Shown: piece by piece, positions 24,500-32,827 of the stretch
How positions within the stretch are numbered: position 1 is the first letter of the stretch
Layout: every line of letters starts with the position of its first letter
Assembly: GCA_964435475.1 (NCBI GenBank)
Contig: CAYSZB010000006.1
Location: 6,075-70,074 of the forward strand
DNA length: 64,000 bases
Reading direction: 5' to 3'
Source of the DNA: CAYSZB01 sp964435475
GTDB lineage: Bacteria; Chloroflexota; Anaerolineae; Anaerolineales; Anaerolineaceae
Translations under genes and position numbers: made by a program
The notes under the pieces: generated by a model
The model's input: the letters and a program-made list of their open reading frames with translations, nothing else
Told to the model about the DNA's origin: nothing
Database searches by the model: none

Positions 24500-25396
24500 A
24501 TGACAGAACTAACCAGATCATACGGCGCGATCTTTGCCGGTAACTATACCAAAGATACTATTATCACACCCAACGGCACCAGCTATGTCGATGGCGGTGG
24601 TATGAACTACGCTGCCAGCGTCGCCCACCGCCTGGGAATCCATGCCGCTGTGGTGACCCGCCTGGCTGAAGAAGATCAGCATGTCGTGGAGGATATCCGG
24701 GACAGAAGTATCGATTGTTTTCCGTTTTTTTCGCCCTCTTCGACCCTGATGACTCTTGAGTACAAGACCCACGAAGTGGACAAACGCAATCTTTATGTCA
24801 AAGGCGTGGCAGGAACCATCCAGCCCGAACACCTGGCCGGTTTGCAGGCTCGCGCCATCGCCGTCAGTCCCAGCCTGAGGGGAGAAGTGCAGCCCGATTT
24901 CTTTAAAGTTCTGCGTGATTCCCGCCCGGGGGTATTACTTTCAGCCGACATGCAGGGCTTTGCCCGCGTCCTGCATGGTGAATCCCTGTGTTACGAAACC
25001 TGGCCTGAGATGGAACAGGTCCTGCCCAACTTGGACATCGTCAAGACCGATGCGGTGGAGGCCTACCACCTGACTGGCGAGACAGATATCGAGAAAGCGG
25101 CTGCCATCCTGGCGTCCTGTGGAGCACGTGAGATCATCCTCACCCACAGTGAAGGGTTGCTGGTGCATGCCGGGGGAAAATTCCATCATTTTCGCTGGTT
25201 CTCCAGGACGATGCTCGGGCGTAGCGGACGCGGCGATACCTGTATGGGTTCCTATGTGGCCAAACGCTTGAGCCTGCCGCCTGAAGAAGCAGGCAAGTGG
25301 TCAGCCGCAGCCACCAGCCTGAAAATGGAACGAGTGGGTGTCTTTGATCGCTCGATTTCAGAGGTCGAGGAACTGATCGCCCTGCATTATGCCTGA
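24500..25396 (+). CDS. PfkB-family carbohydrate kinase
   Basis: A 298-residue ribokinase-fold kinase. It has GGGMNYAASVAHRLG near residue 32 as the substrate/first-glycine motif and GRSGRGDTCMGSYV as the C-terminal PfkB anion-hole motif with catalytic Asp. The protein is short and lacks an obvious lid insertion, resembling the compact adenosine/inositol-type members more than fructokinases. The GGAG ribosome site is 6 bp upstream of the ATG. It starts 10 bp after pit and overlaps the next gene by 8 bp. Acceptor not identifiable; co-location suggests the dephosphorylated core of the imported compound. Confidence 0.82.
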   Translation: MTELTRSYGAIFAGNYTKDTIITPNGTSYVDGGGMNYAASVAHRLGIHAAVVTRLAEEDQHVVEDIRDRSIDCFPFFSPSSTLMTLEYKTHEVDKRNLYVKGVAGTIQPEHLAGLQARAIAVSPSLRGEVQPDFFKVLRDSRPGVLLSADMQGFARVLHGESLCYETWPEMEQVLPNLDIVKTDAVEAYHLTGETDIEKAAAILASCGAREIILTHSEGLLVHAGGKFHHFRWFSRTMLGRSGRGDTCMGSYVAKRLSLPPEEAGKWSAAATSLKMERVGVFDRSISEVEELIALHYA

Positions 25397-26249
25397 TCTG
25401 CGCTTTACCGTCAGCCAGGCTTGGCAAAATTGGTCTGCCCGCCGCGCATTACATACCTATCACCGCACCTGGCAGCAAATTATTGCAGAATTTCAAGGTA
25501 ACCAGGGAGCGGATGCCTTTTGGTTGACCCATTCCGCCAACTACCTGCTGCGTACCGGCGGTGTGCACTGGGCTCTCGATCCCTTTTCGCTGGTCACTCG
25601 TCTTGGCCAGGGAAAACAGCCCGATTTTGCTAAAGACCTGGCCTGCCTTGACCTGGTGGTTCTCTCACACATCCATGCTGACCATTTTGACCCTATATTA
25701 CTGTCTGCGCTCAGTAGTCTTGCCCTGACCTGGGTGGTGCCTGAATTCATGGTCAGTCACCTGTCCAGCCTGTGCGACCTGTCTGCCCGGCGGATCATCA
25801 TCCCCCATCCAGGCGAGCCTCTCAGATTTGGAAATCTAACCCTGACCCCCTTTGAAGGGCTGCATTTTCACGGCCGGCACGGGGTGCCAGAGATGGGCTA
25901 CCTGGTCGAATTTGGTCCTCAACGCTGGCTTTTTCCGGGTGATACCCGTACCTTTGACCATGCCAGCTTGCCCGGTTTTGGTCAATTGGATGGTTTGCTG
26001 GCCCACTGCTGGCTGGGCAAGAAAGCTGCCCTCTTTCCCAGGGCTGATAAACTGGCTGAGTTTACCGAATTTTATAAGGCGTTTAACCCCCAAAAGATGG
26101 TAATTTCTCACCTCTATGAATGGGGCAGGGACGCGCGGGACCTATGGACCATGCGGCATTTCCGCCTGGTTAAAAACCGCTTGCAGGCGTCTGGATATCA
26201 GGGTGCAGTGATCCCCGCCCGCACCGGTTCCTGTATTCAGTTCGATTGA
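25389..26249 (+). CDS. Metallo-beta-lactamase-fold hydrolase
   Basis: A 286-residue MBL-fold protein. The zinc motif SHIHADHFD (about residues 95-103) is followed by FEGLHFHGRHG, the FPGDTRTFD Asp ligand and a late ISHLYEWG His. The family is diverse (phosphodiesterases, lactonases, thioesterases). The UlaG-like pattern 'WLTHSANYLLRTGG' near residue 45 hints at an L-ascorbate-6-phosphate-lactonase-type or phosphodiesterase subgroup, which is tentative. It overlaps the kinase by 8 bp and is the last gene of the 20-kb locus, ending 7 bp before a convergent gene. Confidence 0.78.
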   Translation: MPDLRFTVSQAWQNWSARRALHTYHRTWQQIIAEFQGNQGADAFWLTHSANYLLRTGGVHWALDPFSLVTRLGQGKQPDFAKDLACLDLVVLSHIHADHFDPILLSALSSLALTWVVPEFMVSHLSSLCDLSARRIIIPHPGEPLRFGNLTLTPFEGLHFHGRHGVPEMGYLVEFGPQRWLFPGDTRTFDHASLPGFGQLDGLLAHCWLGKKAALFPRADKLAEFTEFYKAFNPQKMVISHLYEWGRDARDLWTMRHFRLVKNRLQASGYQGAVIPARTGSCIQFD

Positions 26250-26256
26250 TTTAATG

Positions 26257-27324
26257 TCAGGGCTGGATGATCACCTTGATCGCCCCACCGCTGTATTGGC
26301 TGATCAATTCCATGGCTTGACCCACCCCACCCAACAGCAGACGATGGGTGATCAATGAAGCAACATCGACAACCCCATCCGCCAGCATCTGGATCGTGCG
26401 CGGGTAGGTATGTTTCATGCGCCGTACCAGTATGATCGTCAAGCCCTTACGCCGCACTGTCGTGGCGTTAAAGGACAGGCTGTCACTGGCAGGGATTCCG
26501 ATCAGGATCACCTTGCCGCCGATGCGCACCATTTCCGCTGCCTGCTCTGGCGTATCATCACTGCCCGCGGCTTCAAAGACCAGGTCCACTCCCCGTCCAC
26601 CTGTGCGCTGCTGGATAACCTCGACCGGATTCTGGGTGAGCGGGTCGATCACCTCGTCTGCAACCTTTGAAAGCACAAAATCCCTGCGGTATGCCAGGGG
26701 TTCACTGACATAGACCCGCCTGGCACCGGACAGGCGCGCCACCATGGCGGTCAGGATACCGATCGGGCCCGCCCCCAGCACCGCCACACTGTCTCCCGGC
26801 TTGATATGCGACAGGTTAACCGCATGCAGCGCCACACCCAGCGGTTCGAGCATGGCCCCTGCTTCGGCGCTGATCCCCGCTGGCAGAGGGAAGCAGTTGG
26901 CTGCCGGCATGACACAGAACTCCGAGAACACCCCATCGATCGGAGGCGTCCCACAGAAACGCACATTAGGGCAGAGGTTGGGGTGCCCCATCCGGCACGG
27001 CTCACACTCTCCACAGGAGATGGCCGGCTCTACGGCGACCAGCTGGCCAATGGACAGCTCCTCTACGCCAGCTCCCAGGCGGGCAATGGTTGCCGAGAAC
27101 TCATGTCCCATGACGATCGGTTGGCTGACCACCTGGTTGCCGATACGCCCCTCGGTGTAATAGTGTACATCCGAGCCGCACACACCCACCGCAGCCACTT
27201 TCAACAGCACTTCTCCGGGACCAGGTTGCGGAACCGCTCGAGTCTCAAGGCGCACATCGCGGATACCGTGCAGTACCGATACCTGCATGGTTGAGGGAAT
27301 ATTGGTAAATTGCTTGGGTTTCAT
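26257..27324 (-). CDS. Zinc MDR dehydrogenase, sorbitol/xylitol-dehydrogenase-like
   Basis: A 355-residue medium-chain dehydrogenase. Catalytic zinc residues are in GVCGSDVHYY and MGHEF. The four-Cys structural site is CGECEPC plus Cys (GHPNLC), and the Rossmann motif is VLGAGPIG. The VHYYTEGRIG segment is characteristic of sorbitol/xylitol/L-iditol dehydrogenases that oxidise a polyol to a ketose with NAD. Start at ATG 27324 with AGGAG 8 bp upstream. Divergent from the quinone reductase; a palindrome next to its -10 suggests separate regulation. Xylose isomerase and xylulokinase at 52-55 kb could use its product. Confidence 0.85.
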   Translation of the reverse strand: MKPKQFTNIPSTMQVSVLHGIRDVRLETRAVPQPGPGEVLLKVAAVGVCGSDVHYYTEGRIGNQVVSQPIVMGHEFSATIARLGAGVEELSIGQLVAVEPAISCGECEPCRMGHPNLCPNVRFCGTPPIDGVFSEFCVMPAANCFPLPAGISAEAGAMLEPLGVALHAVNLSHIKPGDSVAVLGAGPIGILTAMVARLSGARRVYVSEPLAYRRDFVLSKVADEVIDPLTQNPVEVIQQRTGGRGVDLVFEAAGSDDTPEQAAEMVRIGGKVILIGIPASDSLSFNATTVRRKGLTIILVRRMKHTYPRTIQMLADGVVDVASLITHRLLLGGVGQAMELISQYSGGAIKVIIQP

Positions 27325-27385
27325 GTGTTCACTCCTGCTTAACACCACAATTGGTGGCATTTTCTTGGTAAATGGTTTGGCTCGG

Positions 27386-27408
27386 TACATTAAGTAATGT
27401 AAATTATA
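27386..27408 (-). promoter_or_regulatory. -10 element and adjacent palindrome before the polyol dehydrogenase
   Basis: On the minus strand, a TATAAT -10 (27403-27408) is followed by the perfect palindrome TACATTAAGTAATGTA (27386-27401), which would cover the transcription start. No good -35 was seen, so an activator or relaxed promoter is possible. Confidence 0.5.
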
Positions 27409-27491
27409 ACCTTTCAAATGCAGGCCTGAGATCTGATGAATCAAAACAAATTGGCTATAATTAACCAACCAACATGATTTAGGAGATACAC

Positions 27492-28073
27492 ATGAACGTC
27501 CACTTGATCATCGATCACCCCTGGCCTGGCAGCTTTAATTATGCCGTGCTGCATGCATTCACTGCAGGTCTGCAGGATGCCGGCCACAGCACAGATGCAC
27601 TGGACCTGAACCAGGACAGGTTTAACCCCGTAATTTCGGAGGCTGAACTGGCTGGGTATTCCCAGGGCGTCAGCCTCGACCCGAAGATCAAGTCCTACCA
27701 GCAGCGCTTGTCCGCCTGCGACCACCTGGTATTGATCTTCCCCATCTGGTGGAACGTCATGCCCGCCCGCTTGAAAGGCTGGATGGACAAGGTGCTCCTG
27801 CCCGGTTTCGCCTTCACCACCGACCAGGTACCCCAACCCCTGTTGGGGCATATTAAAGGTGCTACCGTGCTGACCACCACTGGCACCCCCGACGCCTACC
27901 ACCATGAAACCTATCACGACGCACTGAAGTGGGTACTGTGCACTGGAACCCTCGAGTTCTGCGGTATCCAGCCTGTCAATTGGTTGAACTTCGGCGACAC
28001 CGGTTTTGCTGAGCGCGCCAAACACGAGGAGTGGTTGCAGTTTGTCAGGAGCTATGCAGCCAACCTGGCCTGA
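27492..28073 (+). CDS. NAD(P)H quinone oxidoreductase / flavodoxin-fold reductase
   Basis: A 193-residue NQO/MdaB/KefF-type flavoprotein. The N-terminal beta strand and FMN loop is HLIIDHPWPGSFNYAVLHAF, followed by FPIWWNVMPARLKGWMDKVLLPGFAF, the family's FMN/dimer motif, and TTTGTPDAY. It reduces quinones or similar electrophiles by two electrons in the cytoplasm. Start ATG with TAGGAGA upstream; a TATAAT lies about 40 bp before it. Single gene between a divergent dehydrogenase and a convergent aminosugar pair. Confidence 0.88.
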   Translation: MNVHLIIDHPWPGSFNYAVLHAFTAGLQDAGHSTDALDLNQDRFNPVISEAELAGYSQGVSLDPKIKSYQQRLSACDHLVLIFPIWWNVMPARLKGWMDKVLLPGFAFTTDQVPQPLLGHIKGATVLTTTGTPDAYHHETYHDALKWVLCTGTLEFCGIQPVNWLNFGDTGFAERAKHEEWLQFVRSYAANLA

Positions 28074-28135
28074 ATTTTCCGTCCCACTCAATTTTGTTAT
28101 CAGGGTCCAATATTTGTTTGTTCTTGACAGAGATC

Positions 28136-28154
28136 TTCACTGTTATACAGTGAA
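28136..28154. promoter_or_regulatory. Palindrome in the convergent gap
   Basis: A perfect inverted repeat, TTCACTGT-TAT-ACAGTGAA, lies between two convergent genes. No T-tract follows on either strand. A TTGACA 6 bp upstream (28124-28129) has no -10 at suitable distance. It may be an mRNA 3' hairpin or a protein site; function unknown. Confidence 0.4.
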
Positions 28155-28178
28155 AAATAAAATGGCTATACGCAGTTA

Positions 28179-29219
28179 TTATAGCGTCTCGGTGACCTTG
28201 CTCAAGCCGCGCGGTTTGTCCGGGTCCAGGCCCTTCTGCACTGCCAGCTGCCAACCCAACAGCTGTCCGGGGAGCACCGCCACCACCGGTGAGAGCCATT
28301 CCGGGATGCCCTGCGGGATGGGCATCGGGAACTGCGCCAGTTTGTTGACCTCATCGGCATCTGAGACGGTCAGCAGTTCAGCACCGCGTTCTTTGACCTT
28401 GTGAATGATCTCGAGCATATCACCAAACACCATTCCACGATGCGCCACCACCAACACCGGGAACGAGCGGTGTACTGTGGCAATGGGACCATGCAGGAAA
28501 TCCGCCGATGAGTAGGGTTCAGCGGCGATCCCGGTCAATTCCTTGACCTTGAGCGAAATCTCGAAAGCTGTTGAATAGTTAAATCCCCGCCCGATCACTG
28601 CACAGTGCTCCATGTAGCGGTAGCGCTCCATGCGGTTGCTCAGCGGCAGCAGTCCCTGCAGTGCTTCATCCATCAGCCCCGGTAGGCGTTTGATCTCATC
28701 CAGCATGTCACAGTCATCCTGCAGACCGCAGGAAAGCAATGCCAGCGCCACCAAAGATCCTGTGTAGGTTTTGGTTGCTGCCACCGCCCGCTCAGGTCCC
28801 ACATGCAGGGGGATCACATTTTCTGCCGCTTTTGCCAGCGGGGACTGCGGGTCATTGGTGATCGCCAGGGTGGGTCTGCCCTGCTTTCGGGCTTCCTCGA
28901 TCACCGCAATGATATCCGGCGACATGCCTGATTGCGAGATCGCCACCACCAATGCCTCATCCAGGCGGGGCGGTGCCTGGTATACCGAGAAAACTGAAGG
29001 TGTTGCCAGGGCAACCGGGATCCGGTTGAACACCTGGAAAAGGTACTGCGCATAACGTGCCGCGTTATCCGAGGTACCGCGGGCTGCCAGCAGAATGTAC
29101 TTAAAGCGTCCCTTCAAACTTGTACCCAGGTCCTGCAGGTGACCGCTTTCCGCTTGGATCAGGCGCTCAATGGCCTGGGGTTGTTCACAGATCTCTTGAA
29201 AGAGGATCGATCCGCTCAT
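28179..29219 (-). CDS. SIS-domain aminosugar isomerase/deaminase (GlmS C-terminal-like; NagB-II/AgaS type)
   Basis: A 346-residue protein with two SIS domains and no glutaminase domain. Sugar-phosphate-binding segments are AARGTSDNAARYAQYLF, ISQSGMSPDI, AATKTYTGSL and GRGFNYSTAFEISLKVKEL. It ends KPRGLSKVTETL like GlmS isomerase domains. Such stand-alone proteins deaminate glucosamine-6-phosphate to fructose-6-phosphate. Its start (ATG 29219) overlaps the nagA stop by 4 bp, so deacetylation and deamination are coupled. A full-length GlmS is encoded separately at 56.6-58.4 kb for the biosynthetic direction. Confidence 0.85.
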   Translation of the reverse strand: MSGSILFQEICEQPQAIERLIQAESGHLQDLGTSLKGRFKYILLAARGTSDNAARYAQYLFQVFNRIPVALATPSVFSVYQAPPRLDEALVVAISQSGMSPDIIAVIEEARKQGRPTLAITNDPQSPLAKAAENVIPLHVGPERAVAATKTYTGSLVALALLSCGLQDDCDMLDEIKRLPGLMDEALQGLLPLSNRMERYRYMEHCAVIGRGFNYSTAFEISLKVKELTGIAAEPYSSADFLHGPIATVHRSFPVLVVAHRGMVFGDMLEIIHKVKERGAELLTVSDADEVNKLAQFPMPIPQGIPEWLSPVVAVLPGQLLGWQLAVQKGLDPDKPRGLSKVTETL

Positions 29220-30385
29220 TCTGACACCTCGTATACAATTTTTCCAGCCACTATCGTCATGCACACCGCCAGGTCATCATCCAACAGCACCAGGTCAGCG
29301 TCCTTGCCCGCCGCAATGCTGCCCTTTTTGTCGTCAAGGTGGATGGCTTTGGCAGCATTTAGACTGGACATGCACCAGCCCTGTTCCAGGTTGAGCCCGC
29401 TATTGGCCAGGATGTTCTTCAGTGCCTGGTCGATCGAAATAACACTACCGGCCAGGCTGCCATTCTCCAGGTAACAGGCACAATCCCTTTTAAAGACTTC
29501 CTGCTGATCCATTATGTATGAACCATCCGGCAAGCCGGCACAGCGCAGGGCATCGGAGATCAGGATGATCCTTTCAACCCCTTTGCTGCGCAGGGCGACC
29601 TTTTGTGCCAGCGGATGCACATGCACATTATCGCAGATCATCTCGCAGTTCAGCCCATCCAGCGCCAGCGCCGCCCCCACTGTCCCCAACTCACGGTGAT
29701 TGAATGGGGACATGGCATTGAAAAGGTGTGTCACCTGGCTCAATCCCAGGGCTGCAGCCTGGGAGATCTGTTCCAGGTTGGTGCTGGTGTGCCCGGCGGA
29801 GGTTGTGATCCCCAATTCTTCGCAGGCAGTGATCAACCACAGGTTCTCTGGTAACTCGGGGGCTAGCGCGACCAGGCGTATCATCCCGGTAGACACAAGT
29901 TCACTGAATTCCCTGCGGTCTGCCTTGCGGATCTGAGATGGGTCCTGTGCCCCGCAGCGTTGCGGGTTGATGTACGGTCCCTCCAGGTGCATACCCAGGA
30001 TGGCTGCCCGCCCTTGCAAGGGCTGTTCAGCTGCGTGTTTGACCGCCTGGACGGCGGCTAAAATGTGCTCATGCGCTGCGGTGAGTGTGGTGGGCAAAAA
30101 GCCGGTCACCCCTCGCGTCACCAGGAAGCGCGCCATCCCCAGGATGCTGTTGGGGTCGCAGTCCATCACCTCGTAACCGGCTGAGCCGTGGATGTGCAGG
30201 TCAATAAAACCAGGCAAAACGTGTTTTCCGCCGCCATCGATCGACCTGGCGATCGGCAAACCCTCAGGCGGTTCACCCTGCCCGACACAGGCGATCCGCC
30301 CCCCACCGATCAATACCCAGCCGGGAGTCAATATTCCGCCCGCAAGGTACACCCTGGCATTAAAGATCAACATCTGGTCGCTCAT
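29216..30385 (-). CDS. nagA: N-acetylglucosamine-6-phosphate deacetylase
   Basis: A 389-residue amidohydrolase. Metal-binding DLHIHGSAGYEVMD is near residue 58. HLEGPYINP carries the conserved Glu, followed by GHTSTN, THLFNAMSPFNHRE, CDNVHVHP, and the catalytic Asp in LISDAL. It removes acetate from GlcNAc-6-phosphate, the first committed step of GlcNAc catabolism. Start ATG 30385 with only a weak GGATGGG ribosome site. Transcribed divergently from the PerR gene; no aminosugar transporter adjoins. Confidence 0.92.
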   Translation of the reverse strand: MSDQMLIFNARVYLAGGILTPGWVLIGGGRIACVGQGEPPEGLPIARSIDGGGKHVLPGFIDLHIHGSAGYEVMDCDPNSILGMARFLVTRGVTGFLPTTLTAAHEHILAAVQAVKHAAEQPLQGRAAILGMHLEGPYINPQRCGAQDPSQIRKADRREFSELVSTGMIRLVALAPELPENLWLITACEELGITTSAGHTSTNLEQISQAAALGLSQVTHLFNAMSPFNHRELGTVGAALALDGLNCEMICDNVHVHPLAQKVALRSKGVERIILISDALRCAGLPDGSYIMDQQEVFKRDCACYLENGSLAGSVISIDQALKNILANSGLNLEQGWCMSSLNAAKAIHLDDKKGSIAAGKDADLVLLDDDLAVCMTIVAGKIVYEVSE

Positions 30386-30456
30386 CTACCCATCCGATCA
30401 TCCAACGGATTTACAGAAGGAATTGTATCAAATTATTACTTTTAGTTAAGTAACCC

Positions 30457-30493
30457 TTGACATTTTGAGTGTTTTTATTTATAATCATTACTA
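30457..30493 (+). promoter_or_regulatory. Consensus promoter with overlapping PerR-like box
   Basis: -35 TTGACA (30457-30462), 17 bp, -10 TATAAT (30480-30485), all consensus. TTATAATCATTACTA (30479-30493) matches 12 of 14 defined positions of the Bacillus PerR box TTATAATnATTATAA and covers the -10. A second TTATAATGAT lies at 30505-30514 over the start codon. Autoregulation is the natural reading. Confidence 0.75.
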
Positions 30494-30509
30494 ATAAATA
30501 ATTATTATA

Positions 30510-30941
30510 ATGATGACGAAAACACACAATGAACTGCTTGAATGCCTGAAAGATGCCGGGATGCGCATCACCCCCCAGAGGGTTGCCATTTGCCAGGCCC
30601 TGGCGGATGCCCACGACCATCCATCCGCCTCTCAACTCTACGAAAAACTGAAAGGCCAATATCCATCCCTGTCGCTGGCAACAGTTTACAACACGATGGA
30701 TGCCCTGGTCAGCCAGGGCAAGGTCAATATCCTGGGTGATGCCGGCGATGGCAGGGTTCACTTTGACGCGTTTGTCAGCCCCCATATCAACCTGGCTTGC
30801 TTGAACTGCCACCAGATCATTGATGTTGATTCCGAATTGGTACCGCGCATGAGCGCGGAGGTTGAAACCACTTCAGGCTATCAGATCAAAAGTTCACGGG
30901 TCATTTATTATGGAATTTGCCCTGCCTGTCAGCAGGGTTAA
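30510..30941 (+). CDS. perR: Fur-family regulator, PerR-like
   Basis: A 143-residue Fur-family protein. The N-terminal winged helix contains RITPQRVAICQAL and SLATVYNTMDAL. The C-terminal dimerisation domain has CLNC and CPAC pairs for structural zinc, and the regulatory metal residues include HFDAFVSPHINL. A peroxiredoxin follows 33 bp later in the same direction and PerR-box-like DNA overlaps its promoter, so a peroxide-sensing role is favoured over iron or zinc sensing. The start region has no clear Shine-Dalgarno. Confidence 0.85.
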   Translation: MMTKTHNELLECLKDAGMRITPQRVAICQALADAHDHPSASQLYEKLKGQYPSLSLATVYNTMDALVSQGKVNILGDAGDGRVHFDAFVSPHINLACLNCHQIIDVDSELVPRMSAEVETTSGYQIKSSRVIYYGICPACQQG

Positions 30942-30974
30942 GATCAAAAAATATAAGAATTAAGGAGATTAATT

Positions 30975-31691
30975 ATGGAAAACGTAGAAAAGCAAGTTGT
31001 TGCCATGCCACGCATCGGGGAAAAGGCACCCGAATTCAAGGCAATCACCACCCAGGGAGACATCAATTTTCCCTCAGATTACAAGGGCAGTTGGGTGATC
31101 CTCTTCAGCCACCCGGCCGATTTCACGCCTGTATGCACTTCTGAATTCATGACCTTTGCTTCACAGGAAGCCAAATTTGCCAACGCCAACTGCAAGCTGG
31201 TCGGGCTCTCTGTTGACGGCCTGTACAGCCACATCGCCTGGCTGCGCACCATCAAGGAAAAGATTGAATACAAAGGCATGAAGGATGTCGAGGTCAAATT
31301 CCCGCTGATCGAGGACATCACCATGGAAGTCGCCACCAAGTACGGCATGATCCAACCTGGAGAGAGCAATACCAAAGCTGTTCGCGCAGTGTTCTTCATC
31401 GATCCCAAGGGAACCATCCGCGCCATCATCTACTATCCACTCAGCATGGGCCGTAATTTTGATGAACTGTATCGCGCCCTGATCGCCATGCAGACCGCTG
31501 ATGCTTTCGGCGTTGCCACCCCCGCTGACTGGCAGCCCGGTGATGATGTCATCGTCCCCACCGCTGGCTCCTGCGGCACTGCCAAGAACCGTATGGAAGG
31601 CAAGGAAGGTGAAATGCACTGCTATGACTGGTTCTTCTGCACCAAGAAACTGGATAAGGAAAAGGTCCTCAAGACCATTTTGAAAGACTAA
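30975..31691 (+). CDS. Peroxiredoxin (AhpC/TSA superfamily, Prx6-like)
   Basis: A 238-residue peroxiredoxin. The peroxidatic Cys is in HPADFTPVCTSEF near residue 53. The length and the C-terminal arm with PADWQPGDDVIVP match the Prx6 subgroup, and further cysteines occur in SCGT, MHCYDWFFC. It reduces hydrogen peroxide and organic peroxides in the cytoplasm. AAGGAG precedes the ATG. It probably forms one operon with the PerR-type regulator and ends at a stable hairpin. Confidence 0.92.
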   Translation: MENVEKQVVAMPRIGEKAPEFKAITTQGDINFPSDYKGSWVILFSHPADFTPVCTSEFMTFASQEAKFANANCKLVGLSVDGLYSHIAWLRTIKEKIEYKGMKDVEVKFPLIEDITMEVATKYGMIQPGESNTKAVRAVFFIDPKGTIRAIIYYPLSMGRNFDELYRALIAMQTADAFGVATPADWQPGDDVIVPTAGSCGTAKNRMEGKEGEMHCYDWFFCTKKLDKEKVLKTILKD

Positions 31692-31707
31692 CGCCTAAAG
31701 CTATTCA

Positions 31708-31745
31708 CAAGAGGCTGTTTTAATAAAAATTGAAACAGCCTCTTG
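31708..31745. terminator. Hairpin between convergent peroxiredoxin and IclR genes
   Basis: 13-bp perfect stem: CAAGAGGCTGTTT (31708-31720) pairs with AAACAGCCTCTTG (31733-31745) around a 12-nt AT-rich loop. No strong U-tract follows on the plus strand, so termination would be inefficient or the element acts for both strands. The stem core AAGAGGCTG recurs at 61231. Confidence 0.6.
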
Positions 31746-31805
31746 GCATTTAATCGCTTAACCCTTGAACTTGGACGGAAGGATAAATAGAGTTTCTTTA
31801 TCACC

Positions 31806-32603
31806 TTATGTCGGGTTTAGGATCTTCCGGGAGATCTCTGTTGTTAATTCCACCAACTTCGCTCCGATCTCCCTCAGAAGACTGCATTCCAGTCGGTATG
31901 CCGGTCCGGCAATGGCCAGCGAAGCGATCGGCCTGCGATTAACCCCCAGGATGGCTGCCGCTACCGCGTTAACCCCCGGTTCAAGTGCCTCACAATCCAT
32001 GGCATATTCTCTTTCACGGGTCGCTTTGAGATCCTCCTTAAAAGCCATAAATTTTTCCTGGTAGAGGGGATCTGTGGGGTGATTAAAAGTATTAAAGATG
32101 CGGTTGGTCTCACTTTCTGTCAGGCCAGCCAGGATGGCTTTGCCGGAAGCTGTATTATAGGCAGGCAGGTGTTGTCCGGGCAAAGCGGCCAGCTTAACGC
32201 GCTGTGGACCCTCCACCGAATCAATGAAAATGACCTCTTCGCCATCCAGGATCGCCAGGTCAACCGTCTCACGGAACTCGTCAACCAGCTTTTTCATGTA
32301 AGGCATTGATAAATGCCGGATGTTCATATCATCCAGGGAAAGGTTCGCCATCTGAAGGAGCTGAATGCCGAGGCGGTAGATACCGGTCTCCGGATCACGC
32401 CGGATGAAGCGCTTTTTCTCCAGCGTTGCCAGCAGGCGATGGATGGTACTCTTGTTGAGGTGCATCTTTTGGGATATCTGGGTCATACTCAAGGCTGGTG
32501 TTTGGGCCGAGAAGCAAAGGAGAATATCCAGTGCCCTTTCTGCAGCCCGCACCGTACCGCTTTCCTGGTTGCCCTCGACCTGGTCAATTGTCTCTTCTCT
32601 CAC
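31806..32603 (-). CDS. IclR-family transcriptional regulator
   Basis: A 265-residue IclR regulator. The N-terminal winged HTH contains ALDILLCFSAQTPALSMTQISQKMHLNKSTIHRLLATL. The C-terminal effector domain has PGQHLPAYNTASGKAILA and a late YRLECSLLREIG. Start is GTG at 32603 with GAGGAA upstream. It is divergent from an Rbs-type sugar ABC importer and its esterase, so it likely controls these genes; the effector is unknown. Confidence 0.88.
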   Translation of the reverse strand: MREETIDQVEGNQESGTVRAAERALDILLCFSAQTPALSMTQISQKMHLNKSTIHRLLATLEKKRFIRRDPETGIYRLGIQLLQMANLSLDDMNIRHLSMPYMKKLVDEFRETVDLAILDGEEVIFIDSVEGPQRVKLAALPGQHLPAYNTASGKAILAGLTESETNRIFNTFNHPTDPLYQEKFMAFKEDLKATREREYAMDCEALEPGVNAVAAAILGVNRRPIASLAIAGPAYRLECSLLREIGAKLVELTTEISRKILNPT

Positions 32604-32642
32604 GCAAATTCCTCGTATTTATCAATTTCATCTAGCAGAACA

Positions 32643-32671
32643 ATCATACCGCTTAAACGAAACTATGACAA
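32643..32671 (-). promoter_or_regulatory. Promoter of the IclR gene
   Basis: Minus strand: -35 TTGTCA (32666-32671), 17 bp, -10 TATGAT (32643-32648). AATGGAAC lies just upstream on the same strand (32679-32686); the same 8-mer occurs on the plus strand downstream of the divergent promoter. Confidence 0.6.
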
Positions 32672-32779
32672 AATCATCGTTCCATTATTCTAACTTTAAG
32701 AGAGTCCCCCTAAAGACCATCTTTAAACTACAATTCCATCCACTTTACCTGCTTGTCAGCAGGATCTAAATATTTCCAT

Positions 32780-32827
32780 TTTCATTCAATGAAACCGATT
32801 GACATCAGGCGTAATTTCTGCTACAAT
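32780..32827 (+). promoter_or_regulatory. Promoter and operator-like palindrome of the sugar ABC operon
   Basis: -35 TTGACA (32799-32804), 17 bp, -10 TACAAT (32822-32827). Directly upstream is the perfect 7-1-7 palindrome TTTCATTCAATGAAA (32780-32794), placed where an activator would sit. The leader to the ATG at 32933 is about 100 nt and contains GGAACTTTGGGAAC. The 329-bp divergent gap holds nothing else I can assign. Confidence 0.65.

Noticed and set aside
28124..28152. Promoter based on TTGACA at 28124 and TATACA at 28144
   Set aside because: Spacing is 14 bp, too short, and no gene lies downstream on that strand.
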